A DNA stretch of 64,000 nucleotides from Gemmatimonadota bacterium (lineage in GTDB: Bacteria > Gemmatimonadota > Gemmatimonadetes > Gemmatimonadales > Gemmatimonadaceae). The notes beneath the pieces were generated by a model that did not search any database, was not told the origin of the DNA, and saw nothing but the letters and a program-made list of their open reading frames with translations. This document shows positions 37,871 through 47,573 of this stretch, one piece after another (position 1 is the stretch's first letter; each line of letters opens with the position of its first letter). The DNA lies in the NCBI GenBank assembly GCA_026387915.1, contig JAPLKS010000011.1, forward strand, positions 33,145-97,144. Reading direction: 5' to 3'. A program made the position numbers and the translations under genes.

Positions 37871-39153
37871 CAGGCATCCCTCCAGTCTGGGTCCTCGTGC
37901 TCGAGGCGCACCAGATCCTCGTAACGTTCGCGAGCCGTGACTACGGCAAAGCGGTGCCCGTCCACCATCACCTCGGCGGCGCGAGCGCGGGAGTTATATG
38001 TCGAACTCATCACATATCCATACGCACCCGCCGTGTGAATCACCAACAAATCACCCGGCTGCGCATCCTCCATTTCACGATCGAGTGCGAGAAAGTCTCC
38101 GCTCTCGCACACCGGGCCCACCACATCGACACGGGCACGCCCGGCCCGGTCACCTGCCGTCTCAATAAAATGATACGCGTCGTAATGCGACGGCCGCAGC
38201 AACTCGGTCATCCCGGCATCGCAAATGACATAATCCTTGCCGCCACTTTTTTTGCGGTACAAGACGCGCGCCAACAGCACGCCGCTCGCCGCCGCAAAAA
38301 AGCGACCGGGCTCCACCAACAACTCAGCCCCAATCTCGCGGATAGCGGGGATCACCACACGCTGCCACGCACCAAGATCAGGGTCGGTGTCCCCGTCGCC
38401 ATACGCCACGGGCAACCCGCCACCAATGTCCACGTACTTGAGCGGCGCGCCTAGGGCGCGCGCCTGCGACGCCAGACTCGCCAGCCGCTCAATCCCATGC
38501 CGATACGGCTCAAACGACTGCAGCTGCGAGCCCACGTGCATGTCGAGTCCAACGACCGCCACATTGCGCAACGAAACGGCCGTCGCGATCACCGCCGCGG
38601 CCTCCTCGTACGGAATCCCGAACTTATGCCCCTTAGCGCCAGTGGCGATGTACTCGTGCCGCGTGGCCACCGCGACTTCAGGATTGATGCGGAACCCCAC
38701 GGGCGCCTGCACCCCCTGCTCGCCCGCAATGCGATCGAGCAACAGCAGCTCCGCCTCAGACTCCACATTGATCATCTTGATACCGGCCTGCAGCGCCTCG
38801 CTCAGCTCTTTGGCCGTCTTCCCGACGCCGCCAAAGATGATATCCTGCGCGTCAAAACCCGCGTGCAGGGCGCGGAACAGTTCGCCGCCACTCACCACAT
38901 CCACGCCCGAGCCTAGCTCGCGAAGCAGCGTAAGAATGCCGCGATTCGAGTTGGCCTTGAGACTGTAGTGAATGCGATGCGGAACGCCCGCGAGCGCCGC
39001 GTCCAACTTGCGGTAGCGGTCACGAATCACCGCAGCGCTATACACAAACGCCGGCGTGCCGGCTTCGCGCGCAATGCGCTCCGCCGGCACCTCCTCACAG
39101 TGCACCCCGCCCGCTCTCCGGGCGAAGGCCTGAGTTAGTACGCTTTCGCCCAC
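37870..39153 (-). CDS. lysA: Diaminopimelate decarboxylase
   Basis: This 427-residue PLP enzyme makes lysine from meso-diaminopimelate. The PLP lysine lies in [19 protein letters not shown] binds phosphate and substrate, and [12 protein letters not shown] holds the conserved Cys. The start is uncertain. The frame is open to a GTG at 39192, well inside the end of proS, and further GTGs lie at 39153 and 39105. I prefer 39153, because it keeps the family-typical N-terminal segment before [11 protein letters not shown] while overlapping proS by only 19 bases. Confidence 0.92.
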   Translation of the reverse strand: MGESVLTQAFARRAGGVHCEEVPAERIAREAGTPAFVYSAAVIRDRYRKLDAALAGVPHRIHYSLKANSNRGILTLLRELGSGVDVVSGGELFRALHAGFDAQDIIFGGVGKTAKELSEALQAGIKMINVESEAELLLLDRIAGEQGVQAPVGFRINPEVAVATRHEYIATGAKGHKFGIPYEEAAAVIATAVSLRNVAVVGLDMHVGSQLQSFEPYRHGIERLASLASQARALGAPLKYVDIGGGLPVAYGDGDTDPDLGAWQRVVIPAIREIGAELLVEPGRFFAAASGVLLARVLYRKKSGGKDYVICDAGMTELLRPSHYDAYHFIETAGDRAGRARVDVVGPVCESGDFLALDREMEDAQPGDLLVIHTAGAYGYVMSSTYNSRARAAEVMVDGHRFAVVTARERYEDLVRLEHEDPDWRDA

Positions 39154-40607
39154 ACGACCTCGTACTTGGCGGGCTGACCCGTGACCATGCACGTCGTAGG
39201 CGCCTCGGGCGAACGGAACTCCGCATCAGGAATCACGCGGATCGTCGCCTTGGTTTCTTCCTTCACCTGTGCTTCCACGGCCGGATCACCATTCCAGCCG
39301 GCGTACACGAAGCCGCCAGGACCTTCCATGATTTCCTTGAAGCGGTCATATGTGATCGGCCCGCGATAGCTATTCGCCTCGCGACGCGCCTTAGCCGCTT
39401 CAAACAGCTCGCGCTGCATCGTCTCGAGAATCGCCGCAACGCCCTCACACACGCCCGCCATGGGAATCGGCGCCTTCGCGCGCGTGTCGCGCCGCGCAGA
39501 AAACACCGACTGCTTTTCGAGATCCTTAGGGCCGAGCTCGAGGCGCAGCGGAACACCCTGCATTTCCCACTCATAGTACTTGGCGCCCGGCTTCACCCCT
39601 TCGCGTGCGTCCACATGCACGCGCAGGGGATCGTGCACGCCACGCCCCGTCCACGCCTGCAGTTCATTGCGGAGCGCGTAGGCCGCGTCTGTGACGCGAC
39701 CCCGCTCTTCGTCGCTCTTCCAGATCGGAACAATCACCACTTCAATCGGCGCGAGCTTGGGCGGCGTCACCAAGCCATTGTCGTCGCCGTGGGTCATCAC
39801 GAGCCCACCGACCATGCGCGTACTCACGCCCCAACTGGTGTTCCAGGCAAAGTCGAGCCCACCGGCTTCGGTTTGGAACTGCAACTCAAAGGCCTTGGCA
39901 AAGTTCTGCCCAAGGTTGTGCGACGTGCCCGCCTGCAGCGCCTTGTTGTCTTGCATCATGGCTTCGCAGGAATACGTACGCAGCGCGCCGGCGAACTTCT
40001 CGCTCTCCGACTTCTGCCCCGTAATCACGGGCATCGCCATCCACCCTTCCATGAAGTCGCGGTACACGCCCAGCATGCGGCGCGTCTCTTCTTCGGCTTC
40101 ATCGTGCGTGGCGTGCGCCGTGTGCCCTTCCTGCCACAAGAACTCGAGTGTGCGCAAGAAGAGGCGCGTGCGCATTTCCCAGCGCACCACATTCGCCCAC
40201 TGATTGATCAGTAGCGGCAAGTCGCGATAACTCTGCACCCACTTTGCGAACATGTGATAAATGATCGTCTCGCTCGTGGGGCGCACGATCAGCGGCTCCT
40301 CAAGCTTCTTCCCGCCACCATGCGTCACCACCGCGCATTCGGGAGCAAAGCCCTCAACGTGCTGCGCTTCCTTCTTGAGGAAACTCTCAGGAATAAAGAG
40401 CGGGAAGTACGCGTTGCGGTGCCCCGTCGCCTTGAACTTGTCGTCGAGCGCGCGCTGCATGCGCTCCCAAATGCCGTAGCCGTTCGGACGGATGACCATC
40501 GAGCCCTTCACGGGCGAATAGTCGGCCAGTTCGGCGCGGAGTACGAGTTCGTTGTACCAGGCGCTGAAGTCGGCAGCGCGGGTGGTGAGCTTCTTGTCGT
40601 CAGCCAT
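39135..40607 (-). CDS. proS: Proline--tRNA ligase (type 3)
   Basis: The 490-residue enzyme is the short, eukaryote/archaea-like ProS without the editing insertion. It has the class II motifs [33 protein letters not shown] and [24 protein letters not shown], an anticodon domain and a C-terminal zinc-like domain ending with Tyr (AKAY), which is typical of this type. It starts with an ATG sharing one base with the hisS stop. Confidence 0.96.
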   Translation of the reverse strand: MADDKKLTTRAADFSAWYNELVLRAELADYSPVKGSMVIRPNGYGIWERMQRALDDKFKATGHRNAYFPLFIPESFLKKEAQHVEGFAPECAVVTHGGGKKLEEPLIVRPTSETIIYHMFAKWVQSYRDLPLLINQWANVVRWEMRTRLFLRTLEFLWQEGHTAHATHDEAEEETRRMLGVYRDFMEGWMAMPVITGQKSESEKFAGALRTYSCEAMMQDNKALQAGTSHNLGQNFAKAFELQFQTEAGGLDFAWNTSWGVSTRMVGGLVMTHGDDNGLVTPPKLAPIEVVIVPIWKSDEERGRVTDAAYALRNELQAWTGRGVHDPLRVHVDAREGVKPGAKYYEWEMQGVPLRLELGPKDLEKQSVFSARRDTRAKAPIPMAGVCEGVAAILETMQRELFEAAKARREANSYRGPITYDRFKEIMEGPGGFVYAGWNGDPAVEAQVKEETKATIRVIPDAEFRSPEAPTTCMVTGQPAKYEVVWAKAY

Positions 40608-41910
40608 CAGTCGTTGGTGCGATGAGGAATCGTCGAGTCAAACCACTGCTTGAACGCGGCCATTGCGTGCGCGTCGCCCGCGAGGAGCGGCGCAGCGGCA
40701 AATGTGCCGCGCGGCGCCTCCGTCATTTTTCCGTGCAATCCCTGCACGGCCACCAGATCGCCGGGCTCAAAATACACCGCGGCCCGAGCCCCTCCCTTCT
40801 TCGCCGCATCCACTTGATTGCGCGTGGACTGCGTCGAATACCGCTCCGCATTGAGCGCGTAGTCCACGCGGAACCCAGCATCGCGAAAGTGCCGCGTCAA
40901 CGTCAGCGCATCCTGAATACCATGCTCGAGCGCGCCGTCGCCTCCCACGACATACAAATCGGCCCGTGTTCCACTGAACGTGGGGAGCAAGTTTCGCTCT
41001 TTCAACAACTCGCCGAGCACAACATCGCCCATGCCAAACCCAAGCGCGGGCAGATTCACGCCGCCCAGCGCGGCCAGCAGATTATCGTAACGACCACCGC
41101 CGCAAATCGCGCGCAATTCGCCACGCGCATCAAACAGCTCAAAGACGCTGCCGGTGTAATAGGCGAGCCCACGCACAATCGTGAGGTCGAGGTCAATCCA
41201 CGCCCCCACCCCGAGCGCCTGCGCATGCTCCACCATTCGCGCAAACCGGTCGAGATGCCCATCACGCGGTCCACGTTCTTCGGCACCAATCCGGCATCGG
41301 CCAACTTCGTGCGCGAAATATCGTGCGGCTGGCGCGCGATCTTGTCGAGCACGGCGTACACGGTCGTCAGCTGTCCTTCCGTCACGCCAATCTCCTCGAG
41401 AATGGCATTGAGCAGCCGGCGGTCGCTCACCCGCGCGCGCACGTCGTCCGGACCGAGCCCGAGTTCGCGCATAATGTCCACCGCCACGCAAATCAGCTCG
41501 GCATCGGCCAACTCGCTTGGCTCCCCCACAATATCCACGTTCAGCTGGAAGTGCTCCCGCAGGCGCCCCCGTTGGGCGCGCTCGTAGCGGAACAGCTGAG
41601 GAATCGAGAACCACCGAATCGGCTTCCGGAGGGCATTGGCCCGCGACCCGACCATCCGCGCGAAGGTCGGCGTCATCTCCGGCCGCAGGGCCACCGCTCG
41701 GTCGCCCTTGTCCGTGAAGTTGTAGAGCTGGCCGACAATCTCGTCGCCGCTCTTTTTTGTGTACAAATCCAACGGTTCAAGGGGCGGCCCGTCGTACTCC
41801 ACAAAGGCGTACCGATGGGCAACCGCCCGCCACGCCGCAAAGATGTGGGCGCGGAGCGCGAACTCGTCTGGATAGAAATCCCGGAACCCGGGCAGTGACC
41901 CGCTAGACAT
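40607..41910 (-). pseudogene. hisS: Histidine--tRNA ligase split by a frameshift
   Basis: The first part, from the ATG at 41910 to about 41263, carries the start PGFRDFYPDE, motif 2 (ALRPEMTPTFARMV and FRYERAQRGRLREHFQLNVD) and the linker VPKNVDRVM. From about 41262 to 40607 the protein continues one base out of phase, at DRFARMVEHAQALG, then GLAYYTGSVFELFD, CGGGRYDNLL and a normal anticodon-binding domain. The two halves join without a gap in the usual HisRS order, so about one base seems to be missing near 41255-41280, or the frame shifts during translation. No slippery heptamer is visible. HisRS is essential, so a sequencing error or draft-assembly error is likely. The gene sits between folC and proS. 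Confidence 0.85.
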
Positions 41911-41919
41911 GCCCGAAAT

Positions 41920-43197
41920 CTAGCCGCCTGTTGGGTTTACCTCCAGCCGAGCCATCGCATCGCCCACCGTGTGAAACGACCCCGTAATGAGCACCGTGGC
42001 CCCCTGCGCCTCACCCCTCACCAGCGCCCGGTCAAAGTCCCGGATCACCTCGGCTGACACCCCCCGCTCCCGCGCATATGCCAGTACCTCTGGGAGATTC
42101 CAGGCGCGGCTGGCAGGGGCGGTTGGACAGTGCGTGAGCACAAAGTGGTCTACGACCCCGGAGAGCACGTCCAGCATGCCACGCCAGTCTTTGTCCGCCA
42201 GCACGCTAAAGATCGCCACCACGGGCCCCGGAGGCCGCACCGCCTCCATCGTACGGGCCAGCGTCGCCGCCCCGTCCGGGTTGTGGGCCACGTCAAACAG
42301 GTACCGCCCCACGCGCTGAAAGCGCCCTGGGAGCAACACCTGCGACAGGCCGCGGTGCAGATCGGCGTTCGACGGCCGCAGGTCGTCCGGTAGGGCGTCG
42401 AGCATAGCCATCGCCACCGCCGCGTTGGCGGCCTGATGGGCGCCCACCAACGGCGTCCGGATTCGTTGCCCGCCCAGTGTAAACTCGGTCCCCTCGGCGG
42501 TCACCCGCACATCGGTGGGACCTCCGCCCTCATACACGCAGCGTATCGGACTCGCCCCGCGCGCCACGGCCTCGCGGCAGAGCAACGCACGAATTTCCGC
42601 CTCGGGCTCACCAACAATCGCCGGCGTGTTCCGCTTGAAGATCCCGGCCTTTTCCACCGCGATTTCCTCGCGCGTGCCGCCCAGATACTCCACGTGATCA
42701 ATGCCAATGTTCGTCACACCAGCCACGAGCGGCTGCACCACATTGCTCGCATCGAGTCGTCCACCGAGGCCGGTTTCAATGACCGCGACATCCACCTTCG
42801 CTTCCGCAAAGAAGGTGAACGCCATCGCGGTGGTCGCTTCAAAGAACGTGGCACCGAGTCGTTCAACTTCCGGCGTCCACTGCTCAACAAAGGAGACAAT
42901 GCGTTCCGCTTCCACAGGAGCGCCGTCAATCAGAAACCGCTCACGAAAATCAACGAGGTGCGGCGACGTGTATTTCCCCACGCGCAGGCCGCGGGCGCGG
43001 AGCGCCGCTTCGAGCGTCGCGCAGACGCTCCCTTTGCCATTAGTGCCGGCCACGTGCAACGTGCGCAAGTCGCGGTGCGGGTCGCCCAGCAGGTGCAGAA
43101 AACCCTCAACCCGCTCCAACCCAAGCTTCCAAACGCCTGTGGTGCGCGCAAACAAAAAGTCGAGCGCGTCGCCGTACGTTTTCAGCTCGGCACCCAC
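41920..43197 (-). CDS. folC: Bifunctional folylpolyglutamate/dihydrofolate synthase
   Basis: This 425-residue Mur-ligase-type enzyme has the P-loop VAGTNGKGSVCATLE at about 49-63, TSPHLVDFRERFLIDG, ETGLGGRLDASNV and the C-terminal FDVAHNPDGA. It adds glutamates to folates and makes dihydrofolate from dihydropteroate. It starts at a GTG that overlaps the end of accD by 16 bases. The accD-folC pairing is common in bacteria. Confidence 0.95.
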   Translation of the reverse strand: MGAELKTYGDALDFLFARTTGVWKLGLERVEGFLHLLGDPHRDLRTLHVAGTNGKGSVCATLEAALRARGLRVGKYTSPHLVDFRERFLIDGAPVEAERIVSFVEQWTPEVERLGATFFEATTAMAFTFFAEAKVDVAVIETGLGGRLDASNVVQPLVAGVTNIGIDHVEYLGGTREEIAVEKAGIFKRNTPAIVGEPEAEIRALLCREAVARGASPIRCVYEGGGPTDVRVTAEGTEFTLGGQRIRTPLVGAHQAANAAVAMAMLDALPDDLRPSNADLHRGLSQVLLPGRFQRVGRYLFDVAHNPDGAATLARTMEAVRPPGPVVAIFSVLADKDWRGMLDVLSGVVDHFVLTHCPTAPASRAWNLPEVLAYARERGVSAEVIRDFDRALVRGEAQGATVLITGSFHTVGDAMARLEVNPTGG

Positions 43198-44045
43198 CCG
43201 CTGGCCGCGGGCATCCCGCTCATATGGCGCAGCAACTGCCCCACCGTCCCCTTCATCTTGTGACGGTGCACCACCGCGTCAACCATTCCATGGTCGAGCA
43301 GAAATTCGGCGGTCTGGAATCCTTCGGGAAGGTCCTGCCCCAGCGTCTGCTTGATCACGCGCGGCCCGGCAAACCCAATCACCGCGCCCGGCTCGGCGAG
43401 AATGGCATCGCCGAGCATCGCATAGCTCGCACTCACGCCACCAGTGGTTGGATTCGTGAGAATCGAGACATACGGAATACGCCGCTCGGCCAACTGCGAG
43501 AGCACGGCGGACGTCTTCGCCATCTGCATCAACGACAGCACCCCTTCCTGCATGCGGGCGCCGCCGGAGGCCGAGATGATGATCAACGGAAACTTCTTCT
43601 CAAGCGAACGCTGGCCGAGTCGCGCGATTTTCTCGCCGACCACCGACCCCATCGATCCGCCCATGAAGGCAAAATCCATGACGGCAAGGTTCACCGGCAT
43701 GTCTTCCATCTTGCCGGTGGCGGTCAGAATGGCATCGGTATCACCCGCGTTCGTGAGTGCCTTCTTGAGACGCGCGGGATAATCCGGAAAGCCCAGCGGG
43801 TCTGCAGACCGGAGGTCCGACTCCGTCTCCTCCCAGCTCTCGCCGTCGAGCAGAAGCGTCACGTACTCAATGGCACGAAGGCGCCGATGATAGTCACAAA
43901 CGGGGCATACGTTGAGGCTCCGGGCGAATTTCTCCCGGATATCGGTATGCCCACATGCCTCGCACTTCTCCCACGCATCCGGCGGAATGTCCAGCCGCTG
44001 GGCGCGGGGTTCGCGAGCCTTTTTCTCTTTCCGGAACCAAGCCAT
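43182..44045 (-). CDS. accD: Acetyl-CoA carboxylase carboxyltransferase subunit beta
   Basis: This 287-residue protein has the N-terminal zinc finger CEACGH...CPVC (C28, C31, C47, C50) that defines AccD. The crotonase-type carboxyltransferase domain follows, with GGSMGSVVGEKI, SASGGARMQEG and FAGPRVIKQTLGQ. With AccA it forms malonyl-CoA for fatty-acid synthesis. The ATG starts MAWFRKEKKA, typical of the family; the open frame upstream overlaps rodA and is rejected. Confidence 0.96.
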   Translation of the reverse strand: MAWFRKEKKAREPRAQRLDIPPDAWEKCEACGHTDIREKFARSLNVCPVCDYHRRLRAIEYVTLLLDGESWEETESDLRSADPLGFPDYPARLKKALTNAGDTDAILTATGKMEDMPVNLAVMDFAFMGGSMGSVVGEKIARLGQRSLEKKFPLIIISASGGARMQEGVLSLMQMAKTSAVLSQLAERRIPYVSILTNPTTGGVSASYAMLGDAILAEPGAVIGFAGPRVIKQTLGQDLPEGFQTAEFLLDHGMVDAVVHRHKMKGTVGQLLRHMSGMPAASGWVPS

Positions 44046-44068
44046 ACCGAAATCTCGCCTCGTGAGGG

Positions 44069-45316
44069 CTAAATGACCAGCGAGTCGGCTCGGCCACGCC
44101 CTTCGGCCGACACCCGGAGCTGCATTCCCATCCCAAGCCAGCAGGCCAGCATGAACGAGCCGCCGTAGCTGAAGAATGGCAACGGAATGCCGGTGACCGG
44201 CATCAAGTTCAGCGTCATCCCCACATTCACCAGCACGTGCACGCACCAAATCGAGACGAGCCCGAACGCCACGAGGCTCGAGAACGGATCAGCCGATCGG
44301 GATGCAATGCGCACACAACGCAGGAAGAGGAAAAAGAAGAGCGCCAGCGCTATAGTCACGCCAACAAACCCCAATTCTTCACCCACGACAGGAAAAATAA
44401 AGTCCGTGTGTTGCGCCGGCAAAAACGCGAGGCGCTTCTGCGAGCCGAGCGTGAACCCCTTGCCCAGCCATCCGCCCGACCCAATCGCGACTTGCGATTG
44501 AATCACGTGATAGCCCGAGCGCAACGGATCCGTGGACGGATCAAGGAACACCAAGAGACGGCGCTGCTGATACGGATTGAGCCGATCCCACAACACGGTC
44601 GCCGCGAGCCCCGTGATCACGTTCAGCGTCACCACCGCAACGCCCTCCGCGATATACGGCTTGTACCAGAGCACGAGTCCAATCAGAAAGAAAAACCACG
44701 CGCCCCATCGCAACGGTTCCGATGCCAACAAGAGGCTGACCCCGGGACTCGCCACCATCACCAACAACGGCCACGACACCCCAGCCCAGAACAGCATCGC
44801 GAAAAAGATGCCGATGAAGACGATGCCAGTTCCCAAATCTGGCTGCAGCATAATCAAGAGCCATGGCAATCCCACCACCGCTGCGGGTCGCCACAACTCG
44901 AGCAGCGAATGCGGCGCCTGTTTGAATGATGCCAGCACCTTGGCCAGCATCAACACCACCGCGATCTTCGCCAGCTCAGACGGCTGCCCCAACCGCACGC
45001 CGCCAATCGACAGCCAGCTCTTGGTGCTGGCCGCCGTGCCCGCGCCCTTGCCAATGAACAGCAGCAACACCAGCACGACGCAAGTCGTGATATACGCGGG
45101 GGTCGCCACCCAATCCAGGAATCGCACCGAGGCGCGCGTGGCAAGCCATGCGGCAAACACGCCGATCGCCAGCCACAACAACTGATTCTGCCAGAGATGC
45201 GCCACCGGGGTCGGCACATCCGTCTGCCCGGCGCTAAACACCATCGCAACCCCAAACGCCGAAAGCGCGAGCGCCGTGACGGCGAGCGGCCAATCCATCA
45301 CCTGACGGGATCTCAC
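44069..45316 (-). CDS. rodA: Rod-shape SEDS peptidoglycan polymerase RodA
   Basis: This 415-residue polytopic protein of the SEDS family has about ten membrane segments. QPSELAKIA, LIMLQPDLGTGIVF and HTDFIFPVVGEELGFVG, all conserved in RodA/FtsW, are present, and NPYQQRRLLVFLDPSTDPL fits RodA. It polymerises glycan strands in the elongasome together with PBP2. It starts at a GTG overlapping the mrdA stop by 4 bases and forms one unit with mreBCD-mrdA. Confidence 0.96.
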   Translation of the reverse strand: MRSRQVMDWPLAVTALALSAFGVAMVFSAGQTDVPTPVAHLWQNQLLWLAIGVFAAWLATRASVRFLDWVATPAYITTCVVLVLLLFIGKGAGTAASTKSWLSIGGVRLGQPSELAKIAVVLMLAKVLASFKQAPHSLLELWRPAAVVGLPWLLIMLQPDLGTGIVFIGIFFAMLFWAGVSWPLLVMVASPGVSLLLASEPLRWGAWFFFLIGLVLWYKPYIAEGVAVVTLNVITGLAATVLWDRLNPYQQRRLLVFLDPSTDPLRSGYHVIQSQVAIGSGGWLGKGFTLGSQKRLAFLPAQHTDFIFPVVGEELGFVGVTIALALFFFLFLRCVRIASRSADPFSSLVAFGLVSIWCVHVLVNVGMTLNLMPVTGIPLPFFSYGGSFMLACWLGMGMQLRVSAEGRGRADSLVI

Positions 45317-47088
45317 GGCCCCTCCGTCTGGATGAACTGCTGCGCCGACACCTTGAGATAATGCTCAATAATCTTTGACGCGATGCGCGCGGCACGCGTA
45401 CCGTGTCCACCAAACTCGAGCATCACCGCCACCACGATCTTCGGATCATCGGCAGGCGCAAAGCCAACGAACCACGCGTGATCGCCGGTCTTGGGTCCAC
45501 TCTGCGCGGTGCCTGTCTTGCCCGCCAGCACGATCCCCTGAATGCGTGAGGCGGCGGCCGTGCCGCGGCTCACCACGCCGGCGAGCGCGCCGCGCACGCC
45601 GGCGAGTTGGGTGCTGTCGAGTTGGTACAATCGCGTGTGATGCGGCGCGCTCCGCACCACCGAGGGCTGCGCCGCTTCACCGTCCGTAGCGAGCGCCGTA
45701 TACAAACGCGCCATGTTCACCACGGTCTGCGCGTTCTCCCCCTGCCCAATCACCAAATTCAGCGAGTTCGACTGATTCCACCCGCGCACGCCGAACTTCC
45801 GATTGTAGTAATCCGCCACCGGCGTCGTCGGGAAGAGCGGCCGCGACTCGGCGGGCAAATCAATCCCCGACCGCTCGCGCGACCCGAGCGCGATCCCCCC
45901 GGCCACGAGGCGAGACAAGCCGATCTTTAATCCCAGCTGGTAGAAATACACGTCACACGATTTCTCAATCGCCTCACCAAGCGTAAGCGACCCGTGCCCG
46001 CGCTTGTCGTGACACTTGAAGTAGCGATTGCCAAATTGCATGCCGCCGGTGCACGGCGTCGGCATACGATCCGACAGCATCGCCACCCCTTCCTGCAGCG
46101 CAATCACCGCACTCGCGAGCTTCCAAGTGGAGCCCGGCGGGTACATCCCCTGTATCGCTTTATTGAGCAACGGACGACGCGGATCCGCCTGCAGTTGGCG
46201 CCAGTACTCCAACGGGATGCCGCCAATGAACCGATTGGGGTCGTACGACGGCGCACTGTGCAGCGCGAGCACCTCGCCGGTGCGCGGCTCAAGGGCCACC
46301 GCCCCGCCCTGAAGCGAGTCACCAAAAATCTCGACAATAAACTTCTGCAAGTCGAGATCAATGTTCGTGTAGAGGGGCTGTGCCGGGTCTGGGCTGATGT
46401 CCTGCCGCGCACCGGCCTCACGCACCACGCGATTGCGCGCGTCCACCTCTACAAACCGAACCCCTTCGCGTCCGCGCAGCCGTTTTTCGTATTGTTTCTC
46501 GATCCCGGTTTTTCCGATCTGTTGCCCCGCCTTATACCCCTGCACCGCGAGCGTGCTGAGCTCACTTTCGTTGATTTCGCCGGTGTAGCCCACGAGTGCG
46601 GCGACGGCTGGGCCGTCAGGATAATGCCGGCGCGAGGTGGCCTGAATGATCAGCCCCGGGAACTCCACGCGATGCTCCTCGAGCACCGACACCAGATCGA
46701 ACGACGCATCCGGAAAAATCACGGCGGGCCGATTGGGATTCCGGCGGTAGCGCCGCAGCACGGCGTCCACCTGCTCCTCCGACATCGGGATCGTCCCCGA
46801 CAGCCGGTGTAGCGAGGCCCGCAGCGAGTCTTCGCGCGGGGAGAGCAACGACACCGAGTACCCCGGCACGTTCTCCGCGATCACCGCGCCGCGACGGTCG
46901 TAAATGATGCCGCGCGGGGCCGGGAGCGGCACCTCGCGCAACCGGTTTTCCTCGGACTGCAGTGTGTACTGCGAGTGCTGCAACACCTGCGTGCGAAAAA
47001 ACGAACCGATCAAAAACAAAAACATCACAAACAGCATGCCGGACGCGACGCGCCCGCGGCGCTGCACGTCGTTTGGCTGAAAACTCAC
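45313..47088 (-). CDS. mrdA: Penicillin-binding protein 2 (elongation transpeptidase)
   Basis: The 591-residue protein has one N-terminal membrane anchor, a dimerisation domain at about 60-230 and the transpeptidase domain. The active sites are SxxK at Ser320-Lys323 (PPGSTWK), Ser377 in KSCDVYFYQ (the SxN motif with Asp in third place) and K524-T-G in LAGKTGTAQS. It cross-links peptidoglycan with RodA. It starts at GTG, overlapping the mreD stop by 4 bases. SCD for SxN occurs in other PBP2 proteins and is not a defect. Confidence 0.96.
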   Translation of the reverse strand: MSFQPNDVQRRGRVASGMLFVMFLFLIGSFFRTQVLQHSQYTLQSEENRLREVPLPAPRGIIYDRRGAVIAENVPGYSVSLLSPREDSLRASLHRLSGTIPMSEEQVDAVLRRYRRNPNRPAVIFPDASFDLVSVLEEHRVEFPGLIIQATSRRHYPDGPAVAALVGYTGEINESELSTLAVQGYKAGQQIGKTGIEKQYEKRLRGREGVRFVEVDARNRVVREAGARQDISPDPAQPLYTNIDLDLQKFIVEIFGDSLQGGAVALEPRTGEVLALHSAPSYDPNRFIGGIPLEYWRQLQADPRRPLLNKAIQGMYPPGSTWKLASAVIALQEGVAMLSDRMPTPCTGGMQFGNRYFKCHDKRGHGSLTLGEAIEKSCDVYFYQLGLKIGLSRLVAGGIALGSRERSGIDLPAESRPLFPTTPVADYYNRKFGVRGWNQSNSLNLVIGQGENAQTVVNMARLYTALATDGEAAQPSVVRSAPHHTRLYQLDSTQLAGVRGALAGVVSRGTAAASRIQGIVLAGKTGTAQSGPKTGDHAWFVGFAPADDPKIVVAVMLEFGGHGTRAARIASKIIEHYLKVSAQQFIQTEGP

Positions 47089-47573
47089 GTTCGGGGCGCC
47101 CCAAGGACGGGACGCACGAGGGTCAACACCACGAGTCCGGCCACCGCCGTCACCGCCGCGGAGAGCGGCGACCACAACATGGCCTGCACGAGGAAGTCCC
47201 CGCCGTGCACCCGACGCTCGGCGACCAAGTACAGCAGGTCACCGGCCCACTTGCCCAGGAACACAAACATGCCGTTGAGGGCGAGGTTGTCCGCAAAGAA
47301 CGCAGCCTTGAGCCAACTCGCAGAAAATCCCACGAGGGTCATCGCGAGCGCGCCTGCGCCAAAGGCGCCGGGCGTCAACGAATCCGCCATAATCCCAATC
47401 GCGAGACCGGCGACCGCCGCCACACCCGGACGCGATCGCACCGACACCAGCAACAGGGCGATCACGAGAAAATCGATACTCGCCCGCCACGCCAGCATCG
47501 GGCGCAACGTGTAGTGTAGCGCCACGAGCAACGCGAATACAAAAAGAAACCAGAGTGCCCGAGTCGCGTTCAC
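47085..47573 (-). CDS. mreD: Rod-shape-determining protein MreD
   Basis: This 162-residue protein has five or six hydrophobic segments and the GLAIGIMADSLTPGAFG region typical of MreD. It belongs to the elongasome and links MreC to the membrane. It is placed between mreC and mrdA with 4-base overlaps on both sides. Sequence similarity is weak in this family, so the call rests partly on position. Confidence 0.88.
   Translation of the reverse strand: MNATRALWFLFVFALLVALHYTLRPMLAWRASIDFLVIALLLVSVRSRPGVAAVAGLAIGIMADSLTPGAFGAGALAMTLVGFSASWLKAAFFADNLALNGMFVFLGKWAGDLLYLVAERRVHGGDFLVQAMLWSPLSAAVTAVAGLVVLTLVRPVLGAPRT

Noticed and set aside
41056..41262. C-terminal end of the first hisS frame as a separate protein end
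   Set aside because: After the frameshift this frame gives Arg/Trp-rich sequence with no HisRS similarity; the real continuation is in the other frame.
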